DNA of 64,000 bases from Carallia brachiata (Eukaryota; Streptophyta; Magnoliopsida; Malpighiales; Rhizophoraceae). The position numbers and the translations under genes were made by a program. This document shows, in pieces, positions 12,720 to 24,600 of the stretch (position 1 is the first letter of the stretch; every line of letters starts with the position of its first letter). The stretch covers positions 6,590,760 to 6,654,759 of the forward strand of contig JADCRB010000046.1 in the NCBI GenBank assembly GCA_021464245.1, given 5' to 3'. A model generated the notes under the pieces. It did no database searches. It worked only from the letters and a program-made list of their open reading frames with translations, and was not told where the DNA came from.

Positions 12720-12930
12720 TTGAGGTCTCTTTTGATGTATCTTTTCATATTTGAAACTCCCCCATCAGCCATTCAAACTCTTTTCCATGCTGATCAAGTT
12801 AGAGTAGCAGTGCATGAGGGGAGCGATAACTTGGCCTTGCTGGGCGTGTTTTCCAGTTGGTCTTTTGGTCTTTTTATTTCTTTCTTTCTGCTTTGTTTAG
12901 TCCTCAAGTTAAAAAAAAAAAAAAAAGGAA
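12720..12930 (+). mobile_element. Possible LINE 3' tail, copy B
   Basis: The frame contains a PPSAIQTLFHADQ-like string, resembling the end of the RNase H domain of plant non-LTR retrotransposons, then a T-rich region and an A run at about 12909-12925. The homologous segment of copy A is at 4060-4275. Assignment rests on a short motif and the A tail only. Confidence 0.25.
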
Positions 12931-14097
12931 TAGATCTTATATCAAATTTAAGTACTCTCTTTTAGGCAAAAATTCATTATACTAAAAATGCAAACAAATG
13001 AAAAACTTGGCAAAAACATAATATAAGTTATCACAATCATTAAAATTCTGATATCATGTTAACATTTCATTCAACTTGTTATATGAGATCTAAAAATGAA
13101 TCGTATATAAAATTCAGCAGTGATTTCTTTATCTTTTTTGGACAAACTCCGGATTATTTGCCCGACCTTGGTATGGTATCTTGTGTCCTTGAAATGTTAT
13201 TGAGTAGATTAAGGGAAAGTGATAAGTTAAATCGATGTCTTCAGAACTAATGCTTGCACGCAGGACTTCAAGGGGCTTCATTACAATTTTGAAAGAATTA
13301 TTGTGATGCAAAATCTTAGACAATCAATGATTGGTTTACCAAAACTCGCCGCTAATATGGGAGGGCTTGTTTTTCATGTCTTAATTAACATTACCTACGC
13401 CTAAAAATATAAATTTCCATGTACGGTAAAAGGTTGTTGGGATTCTCTTCTGGACTTTGTGGCTTCTTAAAATAAAAAAATTTACTCCAAGAAAGTATTC
13501 TGGAAATTAAAAACTTAAATATTTAATTTTAAATTTCTGAATAAAAAAAAGGTATAATGTTTATGAATGAAGTGAAATACTTTCATTAATAACGTATAAT
13601 CCGATAACCTTTTAACATACAAGAAAAAGAAAGAAAATTTGTAGTTTTAAAAATAATTACAAAGTAATATAAAAACGTATTGTTAGATTTGTACGATAAT
13701 ATTGTGCAATGTTATTATTTATGTAAAATAGTGCTACTTAAAAATAAATAACAAAATCTATATAGGATTGACCGAAGTTGAACTTTGAATTGATTGGAGC
13801 AGTTCAAACAGATTCTTCTCCGCAAGCAGAAGCGGATTCTTTTTATGCATCTGGGGCGGTTGCCAACCAAACCAAGACTCTTTTTTAAAACTCTCTAATC
13901 TGTCTCTTTTTGGCCAGACATTTAACACAATCGCATGGCTCAAGTCGTGGGGCAAGATTTTTCCGGTCAGAATAATTGAATGTTTAGACGAAGACACCCA
14001 ATTTTGACATCATCAAAGCCGATCCCAGATGCAATAAAAGACCACTTTTCGGAAAAATCCTTAAATTGTGCACGTGTGTCCGCTTGCACGCACGCGC

Positions 14098-14104
14098 ACA
14101 CGCG

Positions 14105-14154
<50 letters not shown>
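14098..14154. repeat. Compound (GC)(AC)(TA)n microsatellite
   Basis: A short CG/CA tract runs into about 18 TA units. It is absent or much shorter at the homologous place in copy A (near 5750). Confidence 0.9.
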
Positions 14155-14159
<5 letters not shown>

Positions 14160-14833
14160 TTAAAATTAATGTGTACACCTTTTTGTGTGTTATTACTGAT
14201 AATTGATACGTAATTGAGATGAATTTTTCTAAAACTTTGTATCATCGCTTAAATCATGGACCTTGGCAACCATATGATTCGTTTCAAGAGTCAAGAGTAT
14301 GATTCGGAATTACTTGCTTTACTTGCAAGTAGGCGGCCGCGAATTGAATAGTCGCCACGGCGAGTAGCTAAGGACGAGATGACATGTCCCTATTTTGGTC
14401 ACTCGCCATCATCCTAGGTATGAAATATTAACATAAATTATATGGACGAATGGAATAGACATGATTTACTCATTTAGTTGATTCCACAGGAAAGTTTGAT
14501 TTAAAAAAAAAACATTTCAAGTTTTCCACCAAAAAAAAATATTGATTGTTTAATGAGGTTCAATTAGATAGATGTGCAATAAGATTGTAAGGATGTGCAA
14601 CAATTCATTTATTGTATTTAATATATTGTTACATATTTTAGCAGTCTTAGTGACACATTTACTCAATTTTGTTGAATGTTCTGTCATTTTTCACGGAAGA
14701 TTCAATTTCGAATAAAAGATCGTCAAAATATGTGGCCTCAACTCGTCACTAGTCCTACAATTTTTTATCCGGGCATGCATAAAAGACATAAGAATGACGA
14801 AGAGTGGCAAAAACAAAAGAAAAACTTTCATTA

Positions 14834-15168
14834 ATTACTCGAGGTGTTGAATTAGTGACAAGTTGACGTGTTTTTATACTATAAATTTTGAGTTCAAACT
14901 TTCATACTTGTGCTCTCTCTGTTTAACTCATGCTGGGGACTCTTTTGTGTGTAAACAATGATTCATAACGTTGGATTCAAGTTCGCTCGTTGGGACTCTA
15001 GTGGCAGAGTCACGTTTAGCCCACTGGTACTCAGAAGGTGGGTCGGCCATTTCGAAATTGTTAAACGAGATTCAAATAAACGGCAGTTACTCTAATCCTA
15101 ACTTAAGGATTCAATAACTGATACATCCAATGAGATCTTTTCTTCTTGTTCTCTAAAAAAAAAAAAAA
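14834..15168 (+). mobile_element. SINE-like retroposon insertion, ~330 bp with A tail
   Basis: Copy A reads straight across this point (6318-6335, CTTTCATTATGATGCC), so the segment is an insertion that post-dates the duplication or was lost cleanly from A. It ends in about 13 A residues just before the flank resumes. Near its 5' end TTAGTGACAAGTTG and GAGTTCAAACTTTC, about 35 bp apart, loosely resemble tRNA-type A and B boxes. There is no coding frame. A truncated LINE 3' end is the alternative. Confidence 0.5.
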
Positions 15169-15365
15169 TCCATGATGCCATTTAGAAGATACGTTTCAAA
15201 TTGGATAATGTTCTTTAAAGCTAGACTTGCGGTTTAAGAGTCCAATTGCTTCTATTTTATACTTTATAATATAATACATATCATATTTTATTGATAAAAT
15301 GATTATCTTGCATAAAATGGTGATCTTGCATAATGAGTATACCGAAAACAAGTCAACAAAATCAT

Positions 15366-16437
15366 GTAAGAACTTAACTCACTTTGCTGATAAGGAACTC
15401 TTGCGTAGAATTTTTTGGCTAATCTTGAAATTATGGATCATGTTTTACAATTGCCACCTACTGGAATTAGTGATATTTTACAAGCTGACGTGGTGAGCTG
15501 GAGGCTTGTGAGCTTGTTTTTTTGTTCTTGTAATTTTGGTTTTTTAGCAAAAAAAACTTAATTTTTTTAAAATTTCGAATTCCATTGAGATAAAAAAATT
15601 TATAAAAATAAAAATAATTATTTTTCTTAAGATTAATATACAAAAATATTAACAATTTTATTTAAAGTAACAAATCTAGAACTAATTGTATTTATAATAA
15701 CAAATTTAGCACGTTGTGAAATTTTTTAAATAGAATTTATCTATTTTAATGATGTGATATTAATTTATATGATTATTATGTTATCAAAATAAATATATTT
15801 TTATAAATCTGTTATCGAAACTGACAGATTTTATTCATATAAAATTATTACGTGATAAATTTATTATTTTAAATAAAGTTAATGCTAAATTTATTATTTT
15901 TTAAAGTTAATGTTAAATTTATTACTTTAACATAAATTGATGATATTTTTATGAGTAATACTAAATATCTCAAAAATCGTATCATTAAATATTTTGAAAT
16001 ATATTATTATGTAAAGAATCGTTAATTTATTTTTTTTTTATTTGATAGTGTTAAAAAAATTAACAATTTTTTTCTATAATTATACGTTTCGAAATATTTT
16101 ATAATACGATTTTTAAAATGTTTAATATTATTCTATTTTTATATATTAATTTTTTTTTTTAATGTAATTTACCTATAACAGTAAATGGATTAAAACACAA
16201 AAAAACGTGTCAACGAGGTGTATCGCAAACTGCAAAACGGTCGGTAAAACGCAGAACCATAGCTTTCGGAGCTTTCCCCGCTACAATCACTCTGATGATC
16301 TTTTGTCTTTTGTCTTTTTCTTTTGACCAAACAAAAAACAAAGAAAAAAAGGCTGCATTTTTATTCATTATTTTACTTAATTTGAATTTTTTAGAGTTCA
16401 TTTATTATTTTATTTTTTTTATATGTGGGCAAAATTT
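15366..16437. other. AT-rich intergenic DNA upstream of the RING-CH gene
   Basis: Very AT-rich with low-complexity open frames. It contains the MITE at 15953-16133 and the promoter region of the gene that starts transcription near 16470. No other gene seen. Confidence 0.6.
15953..16133. mobile_element. MITE, 181 bp, with perfect 9-bp target-site duplication
   Basis: The arms, about 50 bp each (from 15953 inward and from 16133 inward), are near-perfect inverted repeats sharing AAAAATCGTAT. TATTTTTAT is duplicated exactly on both sides (15944-15952 and 16134-16142). Long terminal inverted repeats with a 9-bp duplication point to a Mutator-type MITE. It lies about 300 bp upstream of the putative RING-CH promoter. 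Confidence 0.8.
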
Positions 16438-17409
16438 GCATATATACAGACACAGACGCGAATGGAACACAAGCAAGAACAAAACTTGAACAGAACACAA
16501 CCAGAGAGGAGGGGGCATATGGTTTTTCTTGTATTTTTGGCTACATAACTTGCAAACAGTGTCAGTAAAGAATGGAACTTTATTGAATGGATTATGCCAA
16601 TTTTTGGCTTGTGATTTTAAATTCAGTTCCTTTACTCAATCTCTTGCTTGATCCCAAAACAGAGAATTATTCATATTAGTGAGAGAGAGATCTGTCTTAG
16701 CTTGAAGATTATGCAATATTCTCCTTGTAAGTCTCTCCTTTTCCTTCCTTTTGGTGTCTTTTTGTTTTGGTTGGGTTTTAAGATCCCTTTTGTTGCTCTG
16801 ATGCTTATGTTTATTCCCTTTTTGTCTTACTATTTGGTAAAGCTCTCTTTCTTTTTGCATCTGGGTTTCTTTCATTGTCTCTTTATCTTTTCTGGGTACT
16901 TTTTCTTTTTCAATGAATTTCAGTATTTTACTTGTGTTTTTCTCAATTGGGACTTTTCCATTTCTTGTGTCTTTTAACTTCTTTGAGCGATTTGGCAGGA
17001 AGTTTCAATAAAGTTTTTTGCTTTTCTTTTTCCTTTTTTGTTTTCACACATGCGAAGCCTCTATTTTGGACTTTTCCTTTTCCCTCCTTACATTTCAAAC
17101 TCTTTTTTTTTTTTTTTTGGATTTTTAGATGCCTTCCCACATTTTCATTCCGTAAATTAGCTTCAACTCTTTAGTCTTTTTGTTTCGTTTTTTCAGCTTT
17201 AGCCTCTTTATTACACTCATTCTTGTCATTGTTCTTCTGGTGTTTACATTCAGATGTGCCATGTTTTGTTTTCTAATTGTAAAAAGGCCTTCTTTTCCAG
17301 GGGCTGTGGTGGAGAGATAAAACCAGCTTGGTCTTCGAATTGCATTGATTGAAGCTTAAAGTTTTGCCTGTAAATAGTGAAGCTGATTTTTGGCTGCTTG
17401 AGAAATTGA
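16438..17409 (+). promoter_or_regulatory. Promoter, 5' leader exon and 5' UTR intron of the RING-CH gene
   Basis: A TATA-like GCATATATAC at 16438-16448 precedes a probable leader exon (about 16470-16726). A donor CTT/GTAAGT at 16727 and a T-rich tract ending TTTTCCAG at 17300 predict a 574-bp intron within the 5' UTR. The second leader exon then runs from 17301 to the ATG. Leader introns like this often raise expression in plants; that is inference. Confidence 0.5.
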
Positions 17410-20277
17410 ATGATGGGGGATCATTTTGTGTTGCTGGTGGATCGCTTGCTCACTGAATCCACTTTGGAAGCTGCAATTGAGAGCAGAAATCGGTTGATGC
17501 AAGCTACAGCATCGGCACTTGATGAGAGACAATTGGAAAAATCTTCCCAGAAAGTGGATTTTGGAGGCTTGTCTACTCCAGGGAAATTGGTGGAGTGCAG
17601 GATATGCCAGGACGAGGATGAAGATTCCAATATGGAGACGCCTTGCTCTTGTTGTGGCAGCTTGAAGGTTGGTTCTTATAATTCAATTCATGGAAAGTTT
17701 TTATTCTTTTATGTCAACTGTCGTACAAAAAGTTTTCTGCTGTGCTGCTTTTTTTTTTTTTTGGGTAGAATTATTGGATCATCTTGTTTGTTTACTTGCT
17801 CATATACAACAACACAACAACGCCCTAATCCTTAATTTAATTGGGGTCGGTTCAATGAATCTTTTCTCGTCATTCCGTTTTCTAGTGCACTAGGTTCGAT
17901 GTGAGACCTAGTTGTCCTAAATCCTTACCAAGTAAAAATTATTCAGTCAGCTTAGGTTTCCCTCCCCCTCTCCTCTCGCCATCTATCTAAGTTTGGCCAC
18001 TTATCTTAATTGGGACATTTCCTGGTACATGTTGGACATGTCCAAATTAATGCAAGTGCCCAAGGACATGTCCAAATTAATGCAAGTGCCAAATTGAGTG
18101 CCAAATTGGGGTACTTCGATTTGTATGTTCAATTATTAATTTGTGAATTTGAAGTTAGGTTGTCAACTGGGATGTAGTCAAATTGTTAGCTTTGACTCTT
18201 GATTCTTCTCTGTTTCTGAGCAAGTGCTGGCTTTTGGAAGGAGAATAATTTAACTCTTTGTTTGAAAAATGAGGACTATGTTTATTATCTATAAGTCAAT
18301 CTTCCCAACTACCCCAGGGGCAGTTTTTTCCTCCTAACAAATTACAAAATTGATGTTCTCTATCTTCATTTCATTGAATTTTGAGATTCAAACAATTGGT
18401 TTACGTTATGGCAGAAAGACATGTATGATGCAATAGTAGGTATTAACTGTTCAATCATGTCATGGAGCTTAGTTAGGAGGATTTGAGTGCCAATTTCTTG
18501 ATTAATGAAAACATCATTGGCAAATGCTTTTGCAGTTAGTGCGTGCCAATGTAAATTTTCTATGAAATATGTCTAAAAAAATTTGTTATATTATGTCACG
18601 CTTGCACGTGGTCTTAGTGCTCCCTTGGAATGCTTAACATTGGTGGAAAGCAGAATTCCATGTTTTCAGGCAACTGAGCTTGCCTCTTCTTGCATCTCAA
18701 TTGATCCAACGGTCTAGCAAAAAGTATGAAACAGATGTCACTAGTCCAAGAATATTGCAACTGTTGAGAGCTCAGGGGCCCTTTAAATAGTCTATTAGAT
18801 TCTTCTTCATTCTAAGGCCAAACATTTTTGAGACGGAATCTGTGTGATCATGCCCATTTGTCCTACGTCTATCCTGAATATAACACATCTTTTTCCATAG
18901 TCAATCTTATTCTTCACATTTTGCAGTATGCACATCGCAGATGCATACAGAGGTGGTGTAACGAGAAAGGCAACACTATATGTGAGATCTGCAACCAGGT
19001 GGGTTTTCATTTCATATGGGCATGAGCGTTTGCTCAGTTTCTCTTTTTTGTTCTTCCCCATGGGGCGCATTCCAGGGGAGAGTGAGCAGGGTTTTACCTT
19101 TTGGTACAATGCTCTTAAAACTTTCAACAGAAATTTCAAAATATCTGTCTGATGTTGGATTTTAATGAATTTCAGGAATTCAAGCCTGGATATACAGCGC
19201 CACCACCTTTGTTTCAAATTAGCCGTATTCCTATGAACTTCAGGTAACTTTCTTTTGGAGCTAAATATATTTCCTTTTCACTAGAACCTTATTGTTGCTT
19301 CAATAATACTTTTATCAGGGGGAGTTGGCAGACATCAAGAAGGGATGTACATGGTCCCCGATTTATAGCAATGGTCTCAACTGACCGCGATTTCCTTGAT
19401 CCTCAATATGAAGACTATTCAGCTTCAACAACGAGGAATTCTATCTGCTATCGATTAATTGCTGTGGTGGTATATATCTTTCCCTGCCAACTCTAGCAAT
19501 TTGTATTTTGCTTTTTAAAAGAAAGACTTGGAGGGTGGGAATGCCACTGTCATAATCTCTCAGTAGGGTAATCTGAGGTAATAATGAAGAAAAGTTTAAC
19601 AGATAGGTTAGTTAGTCAGGCCTCGATGCCAAAATATCCTAAATCTTCTTGTTTAAAATTCCTTTGAATAAAATCGACCTAAATTTGTATAAACTGCAGT
19701 TGGCTATAGTTCACTTTCGAGTAATTTCTTTGGTTGACCAAAAGTTTAAGGTGCTTGTTCATTCAATTTTTTCTTGCTATGCAGTTCTTCAGCTTCTCAT
19801 TACTTCTGTGTTTTTGGCAGCTGATGGTTCTTTTGATTCTAAGGCATACTCTTCCACTCATCCTTACTGGAACCAACGATATCTCTTTCCCACTATTTAC
19901 GGTATACATTTTTTGCTATCTCATTTAAGAAGAATTGATGCATTTTGTTCGGCAATGTGTGATAATCATCTCTTTGATATATTGCCTGACAGTTGATATT
20001 TCTGCGAACGGCTGGGGTTATGCTTCCAATATATTTCATGTGGAGAGCAGCAGGTCTTCTGCAGCGTCGCCGCCAGCAACATGTAAGTTTTGACCCACCA
20101 TCTGAACTTTTACATTAAGATAGCAATCCCAATATATACTTTTTAATGGTCATCGACTTGAACCTTTTTATTTTTCCTGATGTCCACCATTAGGAGCCTG
20201 CATCTTTTACCTCATCTGGTGAAGAAGATGAGCCATCAATCCTTGAAGCTCCGCCCCGCGTAATTAGTGTTCATTAG
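17410..20277 (+). CDS. RING-CH (MARCH-type) E3 ubiquitin ligase with DUF3675 membrane domain
   Basis: Seven coding exons: 17410-17667, 18927-18998, 19176-19243, 19319-19469, 19821-19901, 19993-20082, 20194-20277, giving about 267 residues with all phases consistent. The C4HC3 RING-CH finger uses C63, C66, C79, C81, H89, C92, C105 and C108, with the diagnostic W96; the first intron splits the finger after GSLK. It is followed by the conserved [10 protein letters not shown] stretch and two membrane helices (about 184-210 and 211-230), then a short acidic tail. Plant members with DUF3675 are predicted membrane E3 ligases; substrates are not known to me. Two in-frame ATGs begin the protein (17410 and 17413). 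Exon 5 has an alternative acceptor at 19785 that would add 12 residues to the first helix. Introns 1-6 look ordinary. Confidence 0.9.
17815..17935 (+). repeat. Dispersed repeat fragment in RING-CH intron 1
   Basis: CTTAATTTAATTGGGGTCGG followed by a T/C-rich stretch resembles a sequence at 42640-42725 inside the GDSL intron. The core forms a small hairpin. It recalls the TTGGGGTCGG motif common in plant genomes and sometimes linked to SINEs. Family not certain. Confidence 0.35.
18033..18090. repeat. Short tandem duplication
   Basis: GGACATGTCCAAATTAATGC plus seven more bases is repeated twice head to tail inside RING-CH intron 1. Confidence 0.8.
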
Positions 20278-21657
20278 TGTGTCTCTGTAACTCCACGATA
20301 AGACATTGGCATCGGCTTGTGATAAGGAGCAGCCGCCTGACCTTATATTAGTCTGCATTTCAAAGTCCACTAAGATTTTGTTGTCAGTTGTCATCAACAA
20401 ATGGAAAAGCGAAACACCCTGGGTTGATTCTCTCACTGGAAAAATCGTTTAGCTGATACTGGTTTGCGAAGACCATCTTTCTAGTTAGGTGTGAAAAAAA
20501 GCAGGCACCAGCTTCCTTGGAAACATTAGTAGTTTCAAACGTTAGCAGGCAGCAATATGTGAATTTCTTTGCTGCCTATTCATGTTATTGTATGGTCAGA
20601 AAAACATTTCTCTGTATATACAATCCTTTACACTAGAAGAATACAACGAAAATATACCCGTCTAGTGAAGTCACTACCGTTCTGATGCTTCTTCTTTTTT
20701 TCTTTTTTTTTTTTTAATAAGAAAGGCATCGTTCCGATGTAGTCATTGTCCTAGCGAATCTGAAAGTCTTAATAAAACTCTTCCATAGAGAGAATTCATA
20801 ATCCAAACACCTAAACACTGGTGATGATTTGACTTTTCAATCTACCAACTCGAAGTCCTTGCCACCCCAAAAAATTTTCTGATGATCACGCTCCATATCG
20901 ACAAAATGTACTACAAATTTTTTTCTTAAGGTATTATGTAATATGGGTATCATTAAGCATATGTAATATCGTGATCATTTAATTTTTTGATCTACCAACT
21001 CTAAGTCCTCACCACCCCATAAAATTGACCGAATCACAGTCAAAATTATCATGAACAAATCATCAATCCCGCCAATAAAAACAAAGCGCATAGAATGTGC
21101 AATTGCATCCAAATTCAAGGTTGCAATTGCACATCCTCAACACTTTTAACAATCAGTTCTCACAGGTAGATCTATCCAAAGATGTGGATCCATGCAGTTC
21201 GAAAAAAGCAAACAAAATGAGAAGACTTTGTAGGAAAATTTTCTTCCTAGCTGAAGATCATAGTATATATCTGTACAAAACAAATGAAAGGTTACAAAAG
21301 AGAACCTCAAAACAGGTCTCATGCAGGCCGCTAGGAGTAAGGTTGGTTGTGCCTGGATTCCTATTCTGACTGAATTCCCGAACCGGGCGGGCTAAATAGC
21401 TGTATGTTGTTTTGTCCGTTAACTATTTAGTTCCAGCTTCCTCCTCGGCCTGAAATATTGGGTAAGCAAGCAAAATGAATGAGAAAATTCACCTCCAAAC
21501 AATTAAAAGCCTCTCTTCCTCTCCTTTTTTTTTTTTTTTTTTTTCTCTCGGTTATACTTTGTCAGTAGTTCTTTTTTTTTTTTTTTCTTCTTTTTCTAAA
21601 GTTTTTTCTTTTTTCAAAGCTCACTGCACATGAAAAAGCTCATTGCGCTCCAAAATA
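20278..21657. other. Convergent intergenic region between RING-CH and QSOX 3' ends
   Basis: It probably holds the 3' UTR of the RING-CH gene (to about 20650) and that of QSOX (from 21657 down to about 21440). Between them, 20826-20885 and 20972-21032 are an imperfect direct repeat sharing ATCTACCAACTC. T-rich tracts occur at 21520-21590. No gene seen. Confidence 0.6.
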
Positions 21658-24600
21658 TCATATGTCCTTTAAAGGGTGAAGGTGGTGGTAATACTTCCGA
21701 TTCTTCTGTTGTGAACGCCAGTAGCAGGCAAGCGCTCCAAATGCACAGCTAGCCAAGGCAATCGCCAATGCAGCACCCACAGGTACCACGACAGCATTTG
21801 TCGAAGCCACCAAATCTTCAATACCCCCATCAGTTGCTTCATTCCCCAGACGACTTTTTTCTTTGTACAAAGATACGAGGGATTTTCCATAATAATCAGT
21901 CAAGAACTTGTATACTTCATCTTCGTCCCAATTGACCTGACTAATCCCATTCTCTTTACGGCTCCTAGAGCGATAACATGAAGAGCAAAGCTGCTTTGGA
22001 GGCCATATTATCTTTGGAAACTTGGGGTCGCCAGTTCCCAGAGATGCTTCTTCCTTCATTAATCTATCATTAACTTTATTATGTGCACTCCACAACCAAA
22101 GAGCAAATTCACGGGATGTGTTGAAGGGGCTCCTGACACTAAAAATAACAAGAAGCCATAATTAATTGAAACAAGTTAAGGAACGCTTTGAGCCAAGTTA
22201 TTCTGAGTTGCTTTTACCTTGAACACATTTGGTAAAAATGTTGGCGACATTCCTCACAAATGAAGAAGTTGTGAATAAAATCACGTACAGCTGTAAAGGC
22301 AAACTGGCTTTCTCCATCCTCAATTCTCACTGAGAGGGAATGCAGTAGAACCCATAATCCACAACTGCAGACAGAAAAACAAAGGAACCGTTAGGCATAT
22401 AGTCAAAAGCGACCAGGGATGTTTTATATAATTTTCTGTATGTAATGCTCATGGTTCCAAAAGAAAATCTTTATCCCACTATATTACAATCAAAACCATA
22501 CAATATATTACAATGAAAACAGTTAAAGAAAAAAACAAGTCATCACCTGAAGCCCCTAGTATCATTCCTGCTTCCACGACAAGACATCTGAAAGGAATAC
22601 CAAAGCAATTTTTAGAAAGAGGGAACAAGAATGAGGTTCATAAACAACATGAAGCACGCCTTAAACTCATAACAACTGATATAAGCTTGTCTGCCTAAAA
22701 GAGGCAGAAATGACTATCTTCAATCACACTTTCTGTCTGCTTGATAAGAAAATGGACACAGATCATTCATAATATCATAACAGTAATCTTAACAAAATCA
22801 ATACAAATTACAATAAACAACCTGGATATTTGTACACTAGATGCACACGAAAAATGTCAATGCTGAACAAAGCACTATACACCAATAAGCAAAGGGGGTA
22901 AACATAGAGAATGGCTTTTTCCCCTTCCATCTCCCCTACCAAAAGATGCACACAAAGAAAAAACACCTACCCAATATCCTCGAGGAACTTCTTTCCCACA
23001 AATCTGGAAATTCCCCAGAATGTTCTTGACATCACCGACTAGTTCCTTTTTATCATCAGACCACAAGTCATCAAATTTACCAGCACTTCTGCACTTCCCT
23101 TTCGACATCTGAAGCACAGGGAAAAAAAATCAAAACAAACAATGAATCAATTGCCCCACATTGGTCGCGATGAAGTTCCTTTGAACAAACAATTTTCCTT
23201 TACCTTTTGGAAGGATGATGAGCCACTAAAAGCTGAAGGAATTTGATGAGTGAAGCCCTGGTTTCTGATTTTATCATCTGAGATAAAGCAATATGATTGA
23301 TAGATGAAAGAAGGGAATACAAATAAGAAAATAAAATTGGAAGTAAAAAAAAAAATTCCGACCTTGAGTTGAAATATGATATCAAAGGCAATGGTTGTTG
23401 CCTCCTCAACGTCATAGATAGCACGCGCAATCTTCAATTGATAAGAAAACCACAGAAGTTAATAACTAGGATTAAATGCGAAAATTCACATTTGAAGTTA
23501 TAAAGCAAATGTGGGGTCATGCTCACAGAAAACCTGTCCAGGGTCTGATATATTTGATGGAAGAATCTCATGCTCAAACTTCTCATCATCCAAACCATAT
23601 GAGCTGTAAACAATTATAAAAAGTATAGCCATAATTAACCAAAAGAAAAAAAAAAACAACATATTAAATGTTAAAGAAGAAATATAGCCAAAAAAAAAAA
23701 ATCATAAACTGAAATTATAAGAAAATGTTACAAGAACACATTTCTCATATCTTAAGGGTTTGGTATGGTCAATAACTCATCTTTCATGGAGTGCTTACTT
23801 ATTTCCCTCTCCTAATTATCACATAGCTGTATTCATAGAACAAAATGCATGCCGCGGCATACTTGCATTTTTATATTACTAATGAAAGCAACGTAACAGA
23901 ATAACTTATAATGAACTAGTAAGAAGAGCAAATTGCAAAGAACATTATAATGAAGTGATTAAATATGAACCATGCAAAATATCAGATAGTTTTCAATCCA
24001 TTTGTTCTGGATTCTTGAAGTAGAAACAAAAAACAGAGAACTTATTTTAGAAACTGATCAAGCTTTTGGCTGCCTCTAGAATGACAACAATCATCTAAGA
24101 CTAAGACTAAATTTTATCAAGTTTTCCTGCCTCAACAGCAAACATGTGAAGCACCACTAACAGAAGTTAGGTTCAGAGACTCCTTCTCAGGCTCAGCTAT
24201 GCGAGATGGGCCAAAACATCACCAGTCTCCACTAGCCAACTTCCCTTCCTATAAATCCAGGTTTTTTTTTTTGCCAAAGAATTTTTTTTTTTTTTTTCAT
24301 TAGACATTTTGAAGTGCATGTGTGTTAATACATAAATTGCCAAACTCAAAAAGAAATGGTCTGCATCATCGAACCCTGATGGACGTTTTTAAATTTATAG
24401 CTTTGATTCAGAATACTTTTGAACAAAATTTTCCAATATATCTCTAGCTCATTCATTCACAACTCAAGAAGCTAAGGACCTCAGAGCATTGGTTTAACTC
24501 ATAAATGGCAAGGTAGGTTGGGTGAGGATAGATACTAATTTTGAACTACATAAAAAAATAGAAAAGAGAAAAACAGAAAAATGAAACCAGAAGACGTTGC

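Larger units (their letters stand above)
7713..15365. repeat. Copy B of the tandemly duplicated non-coding block
   Basis: Collinear with 1-6505. It is longer because of an internal partial duplication (10390-11700), an hAT-like insertion (12092-12713) and an SINE-like insertion (14834-15168). It lacks about 230 bp that contain the TATA box of copy A. The ends are set where similarity fades: TTGCATAATGAGT is shared near the right end of both copies. No protein gene is supported. Confidence 0.85.

Noticed and set aside
12530..12754. Open frame with Tyr-Ile repeats
   Set aside because: It is the translation of a (TA)n microsatellite inside an hAT-like element.
13967..14245. Overlapping open frames on both strands
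   Set aside because: They translate the compound GC/AC/TA microsatellite.
22875..23117. Frame reading MSKGKCRSAGKF as the genuine QSOX sequence
   Set aside because: The upstream exon leaves two bases, and the family sequence there is RCRKGSAEVLVN, which fits the other frame; hence a frameshift, not a novel N-terminal segment.
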